In this document: one piece after another, positions 1-12,500 of the stretch | Position numbering within the stretch: position 1 is the stretch's first letter | How the letters are laid out: each line of letters starts with the position of its first letter | DNA from: Atrichornis clamosus | Lineage: Eukaryota; Chordata; Aves; Passeriformes; Menuridae | DNA: 64,000 nt | Reading direction: 5' to 3' | Assembly (NCBI GenBank): GCA_013400975.1 | Contig: WBMZ01008618.1 | Location: 124,001-188,000, forward strand | Made by a program: the position numbers and the translations under genes | The notes under the pieces: generated by a model | The model's database searches: none | Told to the model about the DNA's origin: nothing | Seen by the model: the letters and a program-made list of their open reading frames with translations, nothing else

Positions 1-3000
1 TTCATTGCGTAAACCCAACGACTTTTAGTTCTGATCAATAACTGCAAGTTCCTCAAAAGAGGACATAAGAGTAGAATTCTCCTGTCTACTATCATTCAGG
101 ATTGTGTCACACTCCTCTGATAACATATTTTTCATAGCCAATTGTAATTACATGTGAAGGGTGGTACACGAATAAAACAAGTGCTATCATAATAGAAAAC
201 AGTATTAATAATGAATATTTCATAAATTTTATGCTTTCATTATATTCTACTATCTATATAAGCTGCCTCTTTCAAGCAAACATTTCCCCTATAAAAATGA
301 AATGAGAAGCGGGATCTTCTCATGAAGTTTTCAAGTGAAGCTGAACACAATATTAGGACGCTCAAGAACAAAGACTCAGAATCTGTTTTTTCCCCAACTG
401 ATTCTGTGACCTAACATGATTTAAAAACTCTGTCACACTAAATCAGTATTTTAAAGTAGTCAGTCATTTGTCCAATAGGAATCTGGCCCACCAAGCCTGA
501 GATTGTTTTGAAAGTCTTTGGCCCTGGAGATGCTGCCTTGTCTGCAACTCCAGAAAGTGCTATGCAGAAATGCCACAAAAATATTACTTATCCTCAGAAT
601 TCAACTGGACAACTCTCCTGGATGTAAAAAATCTTTTTTCCCAGCTATTCTGGTTGCTAAGTTTAAAATGTTGTTTACTCTTTTTTCCTAAGGCAATGAT
701 ATTACCTGCTGCATTTTTCAAAACAAAAAAATACCTTCAAAACTTACCTAGCTAAGAAATTTTTTTGGTATTTTTTCTTATTTCAGCACTCTGAAGTCAT
801 CTGACCAGTCTGGCACCCACCCTTCCAGTTTAATCTAGACATATTTTACTAGGTTTCAATGACAGTGCCTTGGCTAGGACCAAAATACATAACATACACT
901 CCTCCAGTATTCAGAAGGTCTTTCCCCTGTTATGAAATTAGCTTTGACATGTCTCATGCTGCCTTCGTGGTTTACAAACACGTTCTAATAGCTCAGACCA
1001 CTGGAAAGAGCCCTCTGAGGTGTGGTTATACATTTAGTGTACAAACCACTTCAGGAGGATTTGCTAATTCTTATGCACAAAGGATTGTGAATAAGTAGAG
1101 AGGAGTGGCTTAATTTTTTGGTCTACTGAGTTAGTAACAACCCACTTCCCACACTGCAGTCTCACCTGTTCTGTTCTCATTGTAGAATGACTTCTAATGC
1201 AGTTGTTGATGTTTAATTTGCAGAGGGCATTACAGACAACATTTTGTCATGAATTCTAAAGAAAACAAGTGGATGAACCACCTGCTTTTTAAGATTTTAA
1301 GTCAAGTTTGAACAAAGTATCAAAACATGGAAAAGAAATATTAAGTAACAGTTTTTGTCAAGTGTTTAGAGAACACGAGCAATTAGAGCCTTAAACTCCT
1401 GACTTCTACTCCTGGCTCTGCCTCAGACATCCGAAAATTTCTTACACATCACTTTACTCAGCACTGTATTGTCTTGCTCAGGCCAAAAGTAGTTCAGAAA
1501 TATAAAGAACTACTTTAAAAGACCTAGTGTCTATACAAGAATAGCCTGAATATTGTGCCTTTTTAGTTTAAGCCTCCCTGTAAAGAACTTACACTCATTT
1601 CTGGAGATGTTGAAGAAATATACTTGAGTTAGGAATAAGTCAAACCCAAATATTTGTTGGCATAGCACAGTACTTATCCTTAACGAAATACGCAGGGGGA
1701 AGGCAGAAAAGTCTGTAAGGCTTTAAGATGACAGTTTATGCTGGTTGCAGAGTTCAGCAACTTCTGTAACCTGTAGTCAGTGTAGCATTTTAATAGCCCA
1801 CAGGTGAAAGATACAGGGAATTTTCGACCAAAAAAAATCCCATTACGTCTCCAACAAAAACTATACTAGAATTTCTTTTAAACTCTTAATTTCCATGTCA
1901 GTTGTAATGAATAATTTGAAGTACATTCTTAGCAAAATATGCAAACTACTACGTAATCACAACATTGCAGCAAACAACATAAATGCAAGAATGATCACCT
2001 CAACGTCTAATTAGCTCTTCTACACAGTCAGACTTATGCTAAAGCTTCTAATTGAACCTTCATTTTAATGAAGGTTTCAGCATTGAATAAATAAGACTGG
2101 CATAAACTATGTTCACTCATTTTATTTTTTCTCTCAGGCCAAGTTTATACCACTTTGGAAGAAGTTCAGAACAGAGTGTAGAAGAGGTCATTCCTTGATG
2201 AAGAAGTTGCCTACAGGAAGCTTCTCAAAGTAAATAAATCCAGTACTAAAGGATAAAGAAATCATTAATATACTATTAGATAACTGCATGTAGTGAAAAG
2301 AAACTGAAATCTGCAAACTGAGCTACCAGTGACAAGCAATGAAAATACAGGGAAAAATGTCTGTAGAATTGTACCTTATAAACCACATCATGCCCTAAGG
2401 CTGTCTTTTCATATCCCTTGTATTTACATAAAACAACAAGTGTTGATTCACTTTTCTGAAATTCTAGCACTCGATAGAGGCCCTGGTGTTCTAGATGAAG
2501 AACAAGTTAAGACAGTGATTCATGCCCCAGAGTTCTCAGAATTCAGATAAATAGGAAGTAATTAAAAAATTCTCCAGAAGGTTCTACTTGCCTGAACATC
2601 TTGCATCTCTTTTAATCAAATTATCAAACACATAAGAGCAATTATGGATTACTGACACCGCCACAGTATATAATCAATTCTAAACATGCCCAAAGAATAG
2701 ACACAATGGAAATCACTCACAATATGAAGGAAAATCTTGTTGGTCAATTTTGAGCACATTTGAGTACTCCAACCGCTTTTCAAATTGGTGGCTATGCCTT
2801 TTAATAGAACGTAACACTACTTTTTCATAGAGACAAGAGCTACTTTTGCCACAATACTGCACTTCCCAGACACATGCAAAGCAAGTTGATTGGCACTGTA
2901 TGACAAAAAACATCCACACCTTTTGGCAGACAGGTGTGAAAGTGAGAAAACTCAAAACATAAGCTGAGGTGTCTTTCTGTTTATAAGAAAAGAAATAATT

Positions 3001-3427
3001 CAGCACTGAACTTTATAAATAAAACCAAACCAAACCCCCTAGTATTACATAGGTACTGTAGTTAATATTCTAAACTCTTATCTGGGACAAGTAAAATTTC
3101 TTGTATATTTCATATTTGGAGACTTCAGTGTTAAATTTATTAGGGATTTAAAGAATAAATTATTTTTAGTTCTTTTCCTTTAATCATGAGAGCATGGAAT
3201 TTTTCTTTTTATATTCATTCACTGCTTTGGTACTCTGCTTAATCCTGCAAATCTTTATCAATGCTCAAAAGCAATTCTATTGCAGGGTGTTTGATTTCCA
3301 TAATCCCCCACAACACAGACATTTATATTTTATGTGAACTGCTTCTGGGTCCTTTGCAATTTACAACAGATAGTCCCTCACATCACATAGAACTGAAATG
3401 CAAAATAACATAAAATGAGCACCATAC
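1..3427 (-). other. CFAP20DC: Downstream part of the CFAP20DC locus, mostly intron
   Basis: Exon 11 ends with a donor, so the gene must continue to the left. Two phase-compatible but unsupported exon candidates exist: 2721-2816, with a strong donor CATATT/GTGAGT but a poor acceptor; and an open stretch beginning at 559 after CTGCATAG, without a clear donor. I see no repeat element. Confidence 0.6.
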
Positions 3428-3571
3428 CACTGGTTATCTCCCATCTGGTTTTGGCTGCATGTTCTAGAGATAATCTATGACTATTCTTTTCTGATGATGG
3501 TACTTGTGGTGAGGTGAGCTGAAAATCTGCTTCTCCACTCACAGATGTTTTCTGAGTCTGAATTTTAGGGT
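3428..3571 (-). CDS. CFAP20DC: CFAP20DC exon 11
   Basis: One hundred and forty-four nucleotides, phase 1 to 1. The acceptor is TTGCATTTCAG/ACCCTA and the donor is AACCAGTG/GTATGG. It encodes residues 343-389, including [20 protein letters not shown] and [11 protein letters not shown]. This fits the remembered human segment PSADKNNNRRRLRLKSTSRE...TPSG only moderately, but the spacing and phase agree. Confidence 0.85.
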
Positions 3572-6500
3572 CTGAAATGCAATGCAGAAGCTTATTAAAT
3601 GCCTGTGAAGAGTCATATTGTATGCATAAGGAGCACTGTACTGGGATACAAACATCTTTCAGTGTGGGAATCTTGCAGGGCAGCAGGAATATGGCAGTCA
3701 CAAGGAAGGAAGAATTTAACACTAGGTATGGAAGAAGGGCAAACTATTGGAGTTCTAAACACACTTGCAAAAGTGTGCAAAACAATCAAGAAGCACTGCA
3801 GCAGCTCAGGTATTTTCACAACAGTAGGAAAGAGCACTATGTGTATAAACTGTGGCTACTGCCAGCAGATGCTGATCCCTGGCTCAAACACTCACAATAC
3901 AAAAAGCTGCAGAGAGAATGAGGATTTATTCATGCTCATACAGGAGAATAAACCATGATTTAATAAATATGTCTTCAGTAATTAATAAGGTAGATAAAGG
4001 ATTAGAAAAAGAGTTAACTCTTAGATTCAAAGGCACAATCATGCAAAAATTTTAGCAGTTTGAGAAATCTACATATTCTTTGCTTTATACTCTTACCATT
4101 TTGACCTTTATCTTCAGTCTGGAGAGTATTTCTTCTGTTTCTTTGCTCTAAAGAATCATTGCATGGCAAGAGTGATAGCTCCAATCTCTCAATGTCTGGT
4201 ATGGATTCAGTTGGCATTTCTGAATTTTGAAGCTGCCATGATCTATTACTTTTGCTACCTGTGGTCTTCGTTACCTTGAAAGACATTATTTTCTTAATGA
4301 AAGACAAAAATGTAACAGCTTTCAAAATATTCAAAGGTAAACACACATTTTGAATGACAGTTATTTTTCAAATATATATTTCCAAATTAAAAAAAAAATC
4401 TTTTCAGGAAACTTCATGGTAGGTAAAATTCAGTGTGGTATCTTCAATCTTTACAGTCTAGTAGCAGGCAGGTTTTTTTTTTTCACTGAGTGAATGGAAA
4501 ACAAGGCAAAAAAGGGCAAAAAATTTTACTACGAGAATAAAAAGACTAAAACTTGTAGTTATTCTGGACCTCGGGAGTCTTTTCTCCTTTGGAGAAAGAA
4601 GTAATCACTTTACATGTTGATTTTCAACTGACTTTTTACAGAAGAGTCTACTTCCTTTGGCTAAATCCTTTATTCTTGGTGTTAAACCGAGAACTGTAGT
4701 CCTGACCAGATGCCAAAAACCTGCACATCCTTTGCTGGCACACTGGGACCAGGTGTTTTCCCTGGCATTGTAATTGACAGCATCACATGAGCTACTGTAT
4801 GGCTGACTATCAGAGCGTACTGAAATGCAACTTCTGCTCTGCATTATAGCTTGCACCGTAAGGAAAAATATTTACATACACATGGAAATTTCAGCAGTCT
4901 GAAAAAAATTCAGAAAAATAAGAATAAGAAAACACAGAGTAGTTTCAGTAGAAAGAGGTATCTTTAGGTCTGATGCTGAAATTAGATCATCCTGTTTCAG
5001 TCAAGTTCTGTTGACTTTAAAAGTTTTGGAATTCCCCAATCTCTCCAAGACCCTGTTTTCCAGTTCTGAACCACTTTACTGTTGTATTTAGTCAAAACCT
5101 TCCTGCAATTAGGGTCCGTTGCCCCTTGGCCTTTCAGGGCATGGCTCAGAAGAGGCCTGGCTTCTCTACAGCCCTGCATTAACTGAAAATAGCAACTAGA
5201 TCCCTCACTGCCTTCTCTCCTGTGGGCTCAACAAATCCATGCCCTGTGCTGGAGCTTCCCAAGCATTTTCCTTGCCCTCCCCGGGATGTTACAGGATCTC
5301 TGGCACTAGAGGTCCACAACCAGCCACAGTACTTTGGAGGCAGCCTCTGAGCTAACTCTTTAGTGTAACTTCTCTTCTTGTCAATGTCTTCCTTTGCAAA
5401 ACTGCCAGCAGAGTTGCTGGAATTGAACCCTTCTTACCTTTCCAGATACCTTTGTACTGGCTCTTCTGTTTGAAGATGGAGGTGGCCCAAGGATCTTTGA
5501 TCCAAATGCAATATGTGATACATCCTGAGTTTTACTGCTGCATATGTTGCCTTGGCCTCTATTAACCAAGCTACCTAAGGTTAGAAAAAGAATAATTAAA
5601 AAAAAATTACAGTACTTACAAACAATAAAAAGCAGTATTTTTTCAAATAAACGAAAAGAAAAGAATTATGAATACTAAACATACATAAAAATTATGTTCC
5701 TTTAAAGCACAATCCCTAGAAATATAGGAATAGCAAATGCACATTTTATAAAAGTGCGTCAACATACAAGTAAGAAACTTTTGGTCTATTATAGAGACAT
5801 ATTTCTAATCTTCTTGCTTTAAAGATTTATTTTAAAGTGGGCTATTTATAAACAAAAAAAAATTGGTTTGCAGGATTTCTTTAGAACTTCAATGAAAACC
5901 TAACTTCTGACAGGAAGGAAAAAAGAACTCTAATTAATAAATAACAGAATAAATAAATAATAACACACAAAAAATGAGGCAATACTGTCAAGGTATCAGT
6001 CACAGCTCAGAGAACTATTTACATTTAGCTTGCTTTTTGAAATTACTGAATCTACTCCATTACCAGGGCTGAGCCCTAATATTGCAAATACACTCTATTG
6101 CTGCTAAAAAGTTACATCTGCTTTACCATTTATTTTTATTACTGCTTAAAGTGTAGATTTATCTTTATAAGTCTTTTCAAGCATAGAAATTGCCAACCAG
6201 TCTTCAAGACAAAAAAAAAGTAAACATGGAATGCAGGTGAATGTTCTGGAAAAAAAATTTAAAAGGAAGGACAATAAAATGGTTACACATCAATTTTACC
6301 ATCAGGGTTGCAGAACTGCATGAACTATCTGCTTTCCTCTTTTATAATTCTCCATGATTGTCAGTGAATTCTCCTTTCCAGAGCTGATAAAAATGGTATT
6401 TTCACATTAATTTATATTTAATTCTTACAATGTCCAAAGACGTTTTCTTGCTACACCTTCAGTGTTAAATTGCTATCTTGCTTTAGAGATATGACACCTT

Positions 6501-9500
6501 CATAAAGCAATAAAGTAAAAACAAAACACTGTCGATTCCCCTAAGCATTTTTCATAACCTTATTTCAAGATCAGCTTTATTTACAGTGTTATCAAGGAAA
6601 TGAAAAACAGATCATGCATTAGCCACCAAATATCATCATTTACAGTACTAATAAGCACAAAGGAATCTACTTACTGCCATTACCTGCCTCCCTTTTTCCT
6701 GATGTGACATTTGGTTGCTGCTAACAGCTGCCATTTTACAAGATCAGATGACCTGTCTTGGTTTAACATCAATTTCTTTTTGCTGGCTACCTTGGGATGT
6801 TGTTAGCTCCAATTAGAAAAGCTGATTTGCATTAAAATATCTTTTTTTATGACTACATTAATTGACTGCAATTAATTACCTACATCTACACTTAACAGTG
6901 TATTGATGACATAATGAAATAATATGTGTAATTAAAAGTGGATGATACTAAAAATAATTTGGGCTTTTGATTATCCAATAAACAAAAAGTTTAGTGGATT
7001 AAAAGAATATTTTCCAATTAAAATGTACTTAAACATACCAAAGCTCCCAATTTCAAGTAGGCCAACTCCTGAAATTTGAAAAACATGTCTGGAGAGACAC
7101 ATGCTATGTTCATAAGATGGGATTAAAAAAAAGATTAAACATTAAACTGAAGGCACTTCATTTTCATGCAGGTGAGGGATGTTATCATTAATTACTTTAC
7201 CATATATTCCTAAGGGCTATATATCTTTGTAGTCCAGATGGTAAAACCTGAGTCCTGTTTTAAATGAACATCCATTTTTTCTGCTTAGATGCATCATTCA
7301 CACTACTGTACTCATTTAAATTTTACAGTCCCTCATATTTTGACAATCCAGCCAAGAAGTATTTATTTTTGAATACAGTCACTGAGAAATTGGATTCCAG
7401 AGTTTTCTCTGCTATTTCAAAGGCAAACTTATAATTCAACTTTACAACAGAACTTTGGCTTGACTACTTGCAGGGCAGTAATATTCTAAAAATATTATTT
7501 CCCCTTTCATATTTCAAAAATGTACTTGCTTGAAAAAAAAAGGCAGACTGTAATTTAAATAAGTACATGTATGAAGGGTTTAACTCTAAACAAAAATTTA
7601 AAACCCCTACTATTCATTTCAGCTGCTCTAGGACAAAGACTGCCTTTACTGAGTTATATTGAGAGAGAGCAAAAGCTAACTACTTGAGAAAACACCAGAA
7701 CAGCAGCTTAGTGTAGATGATGAAATCTTTATGAGTTGTTTTCTCAAATTCTGGTAAAAGCAGAAGAAGATGAGTTTAAAAAATATTTTAAAAAACCTTT
7801 TGATATTATCAAAGTTGTTCTCAAACTTTACTTTTCTTCAGAGCTTCATGAGATGTCATAGTACTAAACTTAACCAGTAGTTCTCTGTAACCTCATTCCT
7901 TTGATCAATACTTGGCACATTTTCCATGTTTCCAGAGCATTTTAACAGAAATGATTATTCACTGAATTCTAATACTGAAGATGAGAATCCTCAAGGTAAA
8001 GAAAGTACTAAACCCAGCAGAATAAAAATCTATCTTCCTTACCTACAGCACCACTTCTAACATTGCCTACACTGATGAAGATGTGTTGGAGATGGATTCT
8101 TTATCTAATTTGCTTGCTCAGACCTATTTCTTAGCTACTTCAGTCCTACTTCGTTCTCAAAAGATGTTCTATGACCCTGATTTGGTATGATCATATGACT
8201 CATAAAAGGTGGTACAGATTAAGGGGAAAATGAAATATTTTAGGAAGACTTTACAAGTATTATATGGGTTAAAACATATAGAGGGTGCCTACAGAGAGAG
8301 ATTTCACCTGTGTACTTTTCTGAGTTCTAGCAAAAAGAAGTTTATGTACTTCTCCAGATTAAGGTGAAAATAACAATCAATCCAACATTTAAAGAAAATT
8401 ATCAGTTCTCCATGAAGGACATGAATCAGAGCACCTTATTTTAAAATCCATTATAACTCTCATTTTTTAAGAAGGGCTTGCACATATTCCAAGATATTTA
8501 CTGCTGCAAATGCATCTACAGAATAACTTTAAAAAAAAAAAAAGGAGTGCAGATCAGCTATGTGTACATGCACCTGAATTTACAAAACCAGTAATATCCC
8601 GGGTGTAAGGAAATAACATTTTTCATATGTTTAAAATTCTAATCAATGAAATTTAGTGACATATTAGTGAAAAATATCGTGGTTTTTCTACATTGATTTA
8701 TTTCCTTATTGGAATTGTAGCCAATGCCTTCAAAACTCAAAAAAGTGCCTAATACCCCTTCCCTTCCCCAGCCCCCTGATTTTCTTCAACTACAAAGAAA
8801 CTTGTCAATAGCTGAAAATTTTATTTAATTCTTTACATAATTACATTAAGGCCACTATTGGTTATGAATATTTTTACAACTGCAGAGTTCCAATAATGAA
8901 AATAAACAATCTATGTCTCTCTCTACTGCTGTTATTTAATGATGATCTATCACTTTACAAAATTGTTTTAAAGAGATAATCAGTATTTTGTACCAAAGCA
9001 ATAAGCACTGTAAAGACATTTGCCTTAATGAAATTCTGCTGTTGACTTTACTGCAGGTAGGAAGCGATACACAGTTTTAAAGAAAAATAGCAGCTTTAGT
9101 AAAAAGCTCTCAATTGGCTGACCCAAGTCTATTTAAGCAATTTCAAATCTTGGGATTTGCATCTACAGTTTCTACTGATTCTCCGCTTATAAATCTTATG
9201 TAGACAGATATGGCAACTTAAACATAAAAAAAAACACTAGTCAAGAACAGGCCAATAATCTAACATTTAGTTTCAACGGCCAAAACCAAATGCTTTAGAA
9301 ACAGCACAAGATAATTCAGTACGGTTTTTTGAAATCATCTACCTTCAACACAGTTCTTAGAGTAAGGTTAGAAAAACTTGGATGTACAAGATTAAATTTT
9401 CTCTTCACATTTTTACTGCTGCTAAATACAACATTACCCTTACTCATATAAATTGCCAACTGATTTTGGAATCATACCAAATTCTTTACCAGCTTCTTTT

Positions 9501-12500
9501 AGCAGTAGATTCCATATTTTAATCATATGCTGTGTAACATGGCATTTTCTTTTACGAGTTTTTAATTTTCAACTGCATCATCACATCAAATGATGTCTTG
9601 TTTTTGTGCCATGAGATAAGAAAAGCAGCTTTTATTGAACTTCCTTCGTATAACTAGCTACTTTATAAATACCTTTCCGTCAACTTTTAATGTTTTCAGC
9701 ATATCTCATATGAGAGTTTTTCATTCATGCTGCTTCTCCCTGAATCAATTCTCAGTCTGTAAGATATTTTCTGAGATGGTTTAACTGATAATGTATAAAG
9801 TATTTCAGATAATAATACAAAACTGATCTAAAGGCTTGATACTTGTTTCATTTCATATGAATTTGAATTTCCTGATACTTACTTTTTAAAAACATATTAA
9901 AATCTGAAAATTCTACTGATCTGTATCTATGGTGATGATAACCTTCCTTCCTTGAGTAATTTAATTTTGGTACTCTAAAGCTCAACTGTAGTTATCATTC
10001 CTCCCCAATGTACAATCCTTTGCATTTAGCAAATCTAGGTTTTACATTATATCATGTTACACATTTACCCAGTACAGTGGTCCTTAGACCATAATTCTTC
10101 AACACAGTGGCCATTAGAAATAAAATCAGTAAACTGAGACCTTGCTTCCCAACCTGTGATGTTTCCTGCATGTTACCTGCTCTGTACTGCTTTTCATTAA
10201 AAAGTACATATGGGATTGCCCATCTCACAAGCTCAAAACTCTCTTAAGTCCCATTCTTTACTGAACTAGTATCTGTATCATAACAAAACTTTGCTCCCGT
10301 TATTCACTTCTCTGTTGAGATTATTCATAACTATAACAATCAATACAGAGCCTAGAACAAAAAAACTCTTGAGGTCTCCTGCTGTTAGCCTTCAGCTGTA
10401 ACAATAATTTAAAATTAAATCCCCTCTCTCGTCTTTCTCTTAGTTTTTGTCCAAGTCAATAATTTGTATTTTAGCATGACTGCCCAGCTTATTTAATAAA
10501 TCTCTTCCATGCAATGCTGCCAATGTCTAAATTATATGGTTTATTATTTTGTAGCTCACAGAAACATTCAAGTAACTCCAAGACACCAATAAGATAAGAT
10601 TTCCCTTTTCAGAGTATAAGCTGAGGAGACTGCATGGTCATATTTTCAGAAGAGTTTCATTGATGTGAACATACTTAAAAAGAAGTGTAACAACTTCACT
10701 GTACAATGTTTCAATGTACATTCCTATGACATATCTCAAATATTGTTATAAATTTCATGCTTGAATTGGAATTGTTCAGGCTACACATAGATCTCAAACT
10801 ATAGAACAGACTTGTGTCTATGTACAGCTGTGCAAGAGTTGTCATGTTTCATTTTAAGGCACTGGAACTCTTAACATGCACATTTACATAGCAATCAATT
10901 GTTAGTACACATAGTGTATAGATTATATTCACAGTATTTTAATATCTTTTAATACAACAGAGTACCTGTTTCTTGCACTGGATATTCCCTACATTTTATT
11001 TCTGGCTTGTAAATTTTAGTCAGATCCAGCAATTGTGTGACTTGTGGCACATCAGAATTTAGCTGGCAGGTTTGAGGAATAACATCGGTGGGCTCCCATG
11101 GCATAGATGGAACAATGCACGTACCTAGAATCAAAAACCATGGATTTTACTGCACTCATGACACTATGGAAAGAAATGTAACATATTATTTGGTAGATTA
11201 CATATATTTTCATTCATATGGCTATAAAAATTAATAGATTATGGTAATTTGAAAAATTTGCTGCAACTGGTCACTTTTTAATGTTAATTTTGAAGTTATA
11301 TTGTGCATACTTTTAGGCCAAAAATTTTGAATACAGTTAAAGAAATATACCCTATTGGCTGGAATAGCCATAGAAAATCAACTTCTTTCATTTAGCAAGT
11401 GAACAAGCAAAACAATCACAAAATACATTTTGTTAACTTTTATTACAACTCAGCTTTAATTCTAACACTGATATAGTGATTTTCAGATAAAATGAACACT
11501 GAATATGGTATTTAGATCACTGGGTACTGAAGTAGCAAGAGGAAAAGTTCCATATATGGAAATAAAGACTATGACAAGCTTTAATTCCAAACTTTGGACA
11601 CCATTACCCTTTCATGATAAAAAAATCTGTCAACCTAAATATTCTTGTGACATCAGCCCTGTTTAGAATGTGATCTGATTGTCTCTGCTTTCCTTTTGAT
11701 AACCAATATAGACTGAGTTTATAAAAGCTGTTCTCTATGAAAAAAGGAATCCATGTCAGAACCACTCCTGATATTACAATGCAAATTCATTCCAAATTTT
11801 AGAAGACTTGAATACAACAAGCTAATGAATATTAGCCTATTTTCCAAGGATAAGAAGAGGAAAACATAACCCCAAACCCAAACACAAATAATGGGTCAAG
11901 AACTGAGATTCAAATGAAAAAATTCAAGTGTCCCATGTTGTATTTCAGTACTGGACATATTTTTTCAGCTATTTTTTTTTGCCAAGTCAGTACATTGTTT
12001 ATCACTGTCGGACAATACTTAGTGATAAAAACCCCATACATAACTTTGGGATCACTATGGAAACAAGAAACTAGGTATAGCTTAAGCTTGTACGCCTCAG
12101 TATCAGGGGGCAGAAAAGATGAATTATTTCCCATTCTATCTCAATGATCTCAAACAGAAATAATTTCTTAGGATATGTGGTTTCTTCTTTGCATTTCCTA
12201 TCATTTTAGAAATACAAAACATTGTGTATACTTGGTACTTAAAAAGAACAACATACTCATTCCATCTTGAAATCAGTATTTCCACCACACCAAGGAATTT
12301 GAACAAAGAACTTGACACTTGTCCTGGTTTCTGCTGGCACAGAGCTAATTTTCTTCCTAGTAGCTGATACAGTTTAGAATTTGGGATGAGAACACTGCTG
12401 ATAACCTACTGATGTTTTAGTTGTTCAGCTCCCCAAGCTGCCCTGCCAGTGAGCACACTCGGGGGGTGGGGCACGAGAAGGTGGGAGGGGGCACAGCCAG

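Noticed and set aside
4605..4856. An 83-codon minus-strand frame in intron 9 with an acceptor-like TTGCATTTCAG and a possible CAG/GTTTTT donor.
   Set aside because: The frame that looks open needs an incoming phase of 1, while exon 9 ends in phase 0. The phase-0 frame is open but has a weak donor and no similarity to the family, and exons 9 and 10 already join cleanly.
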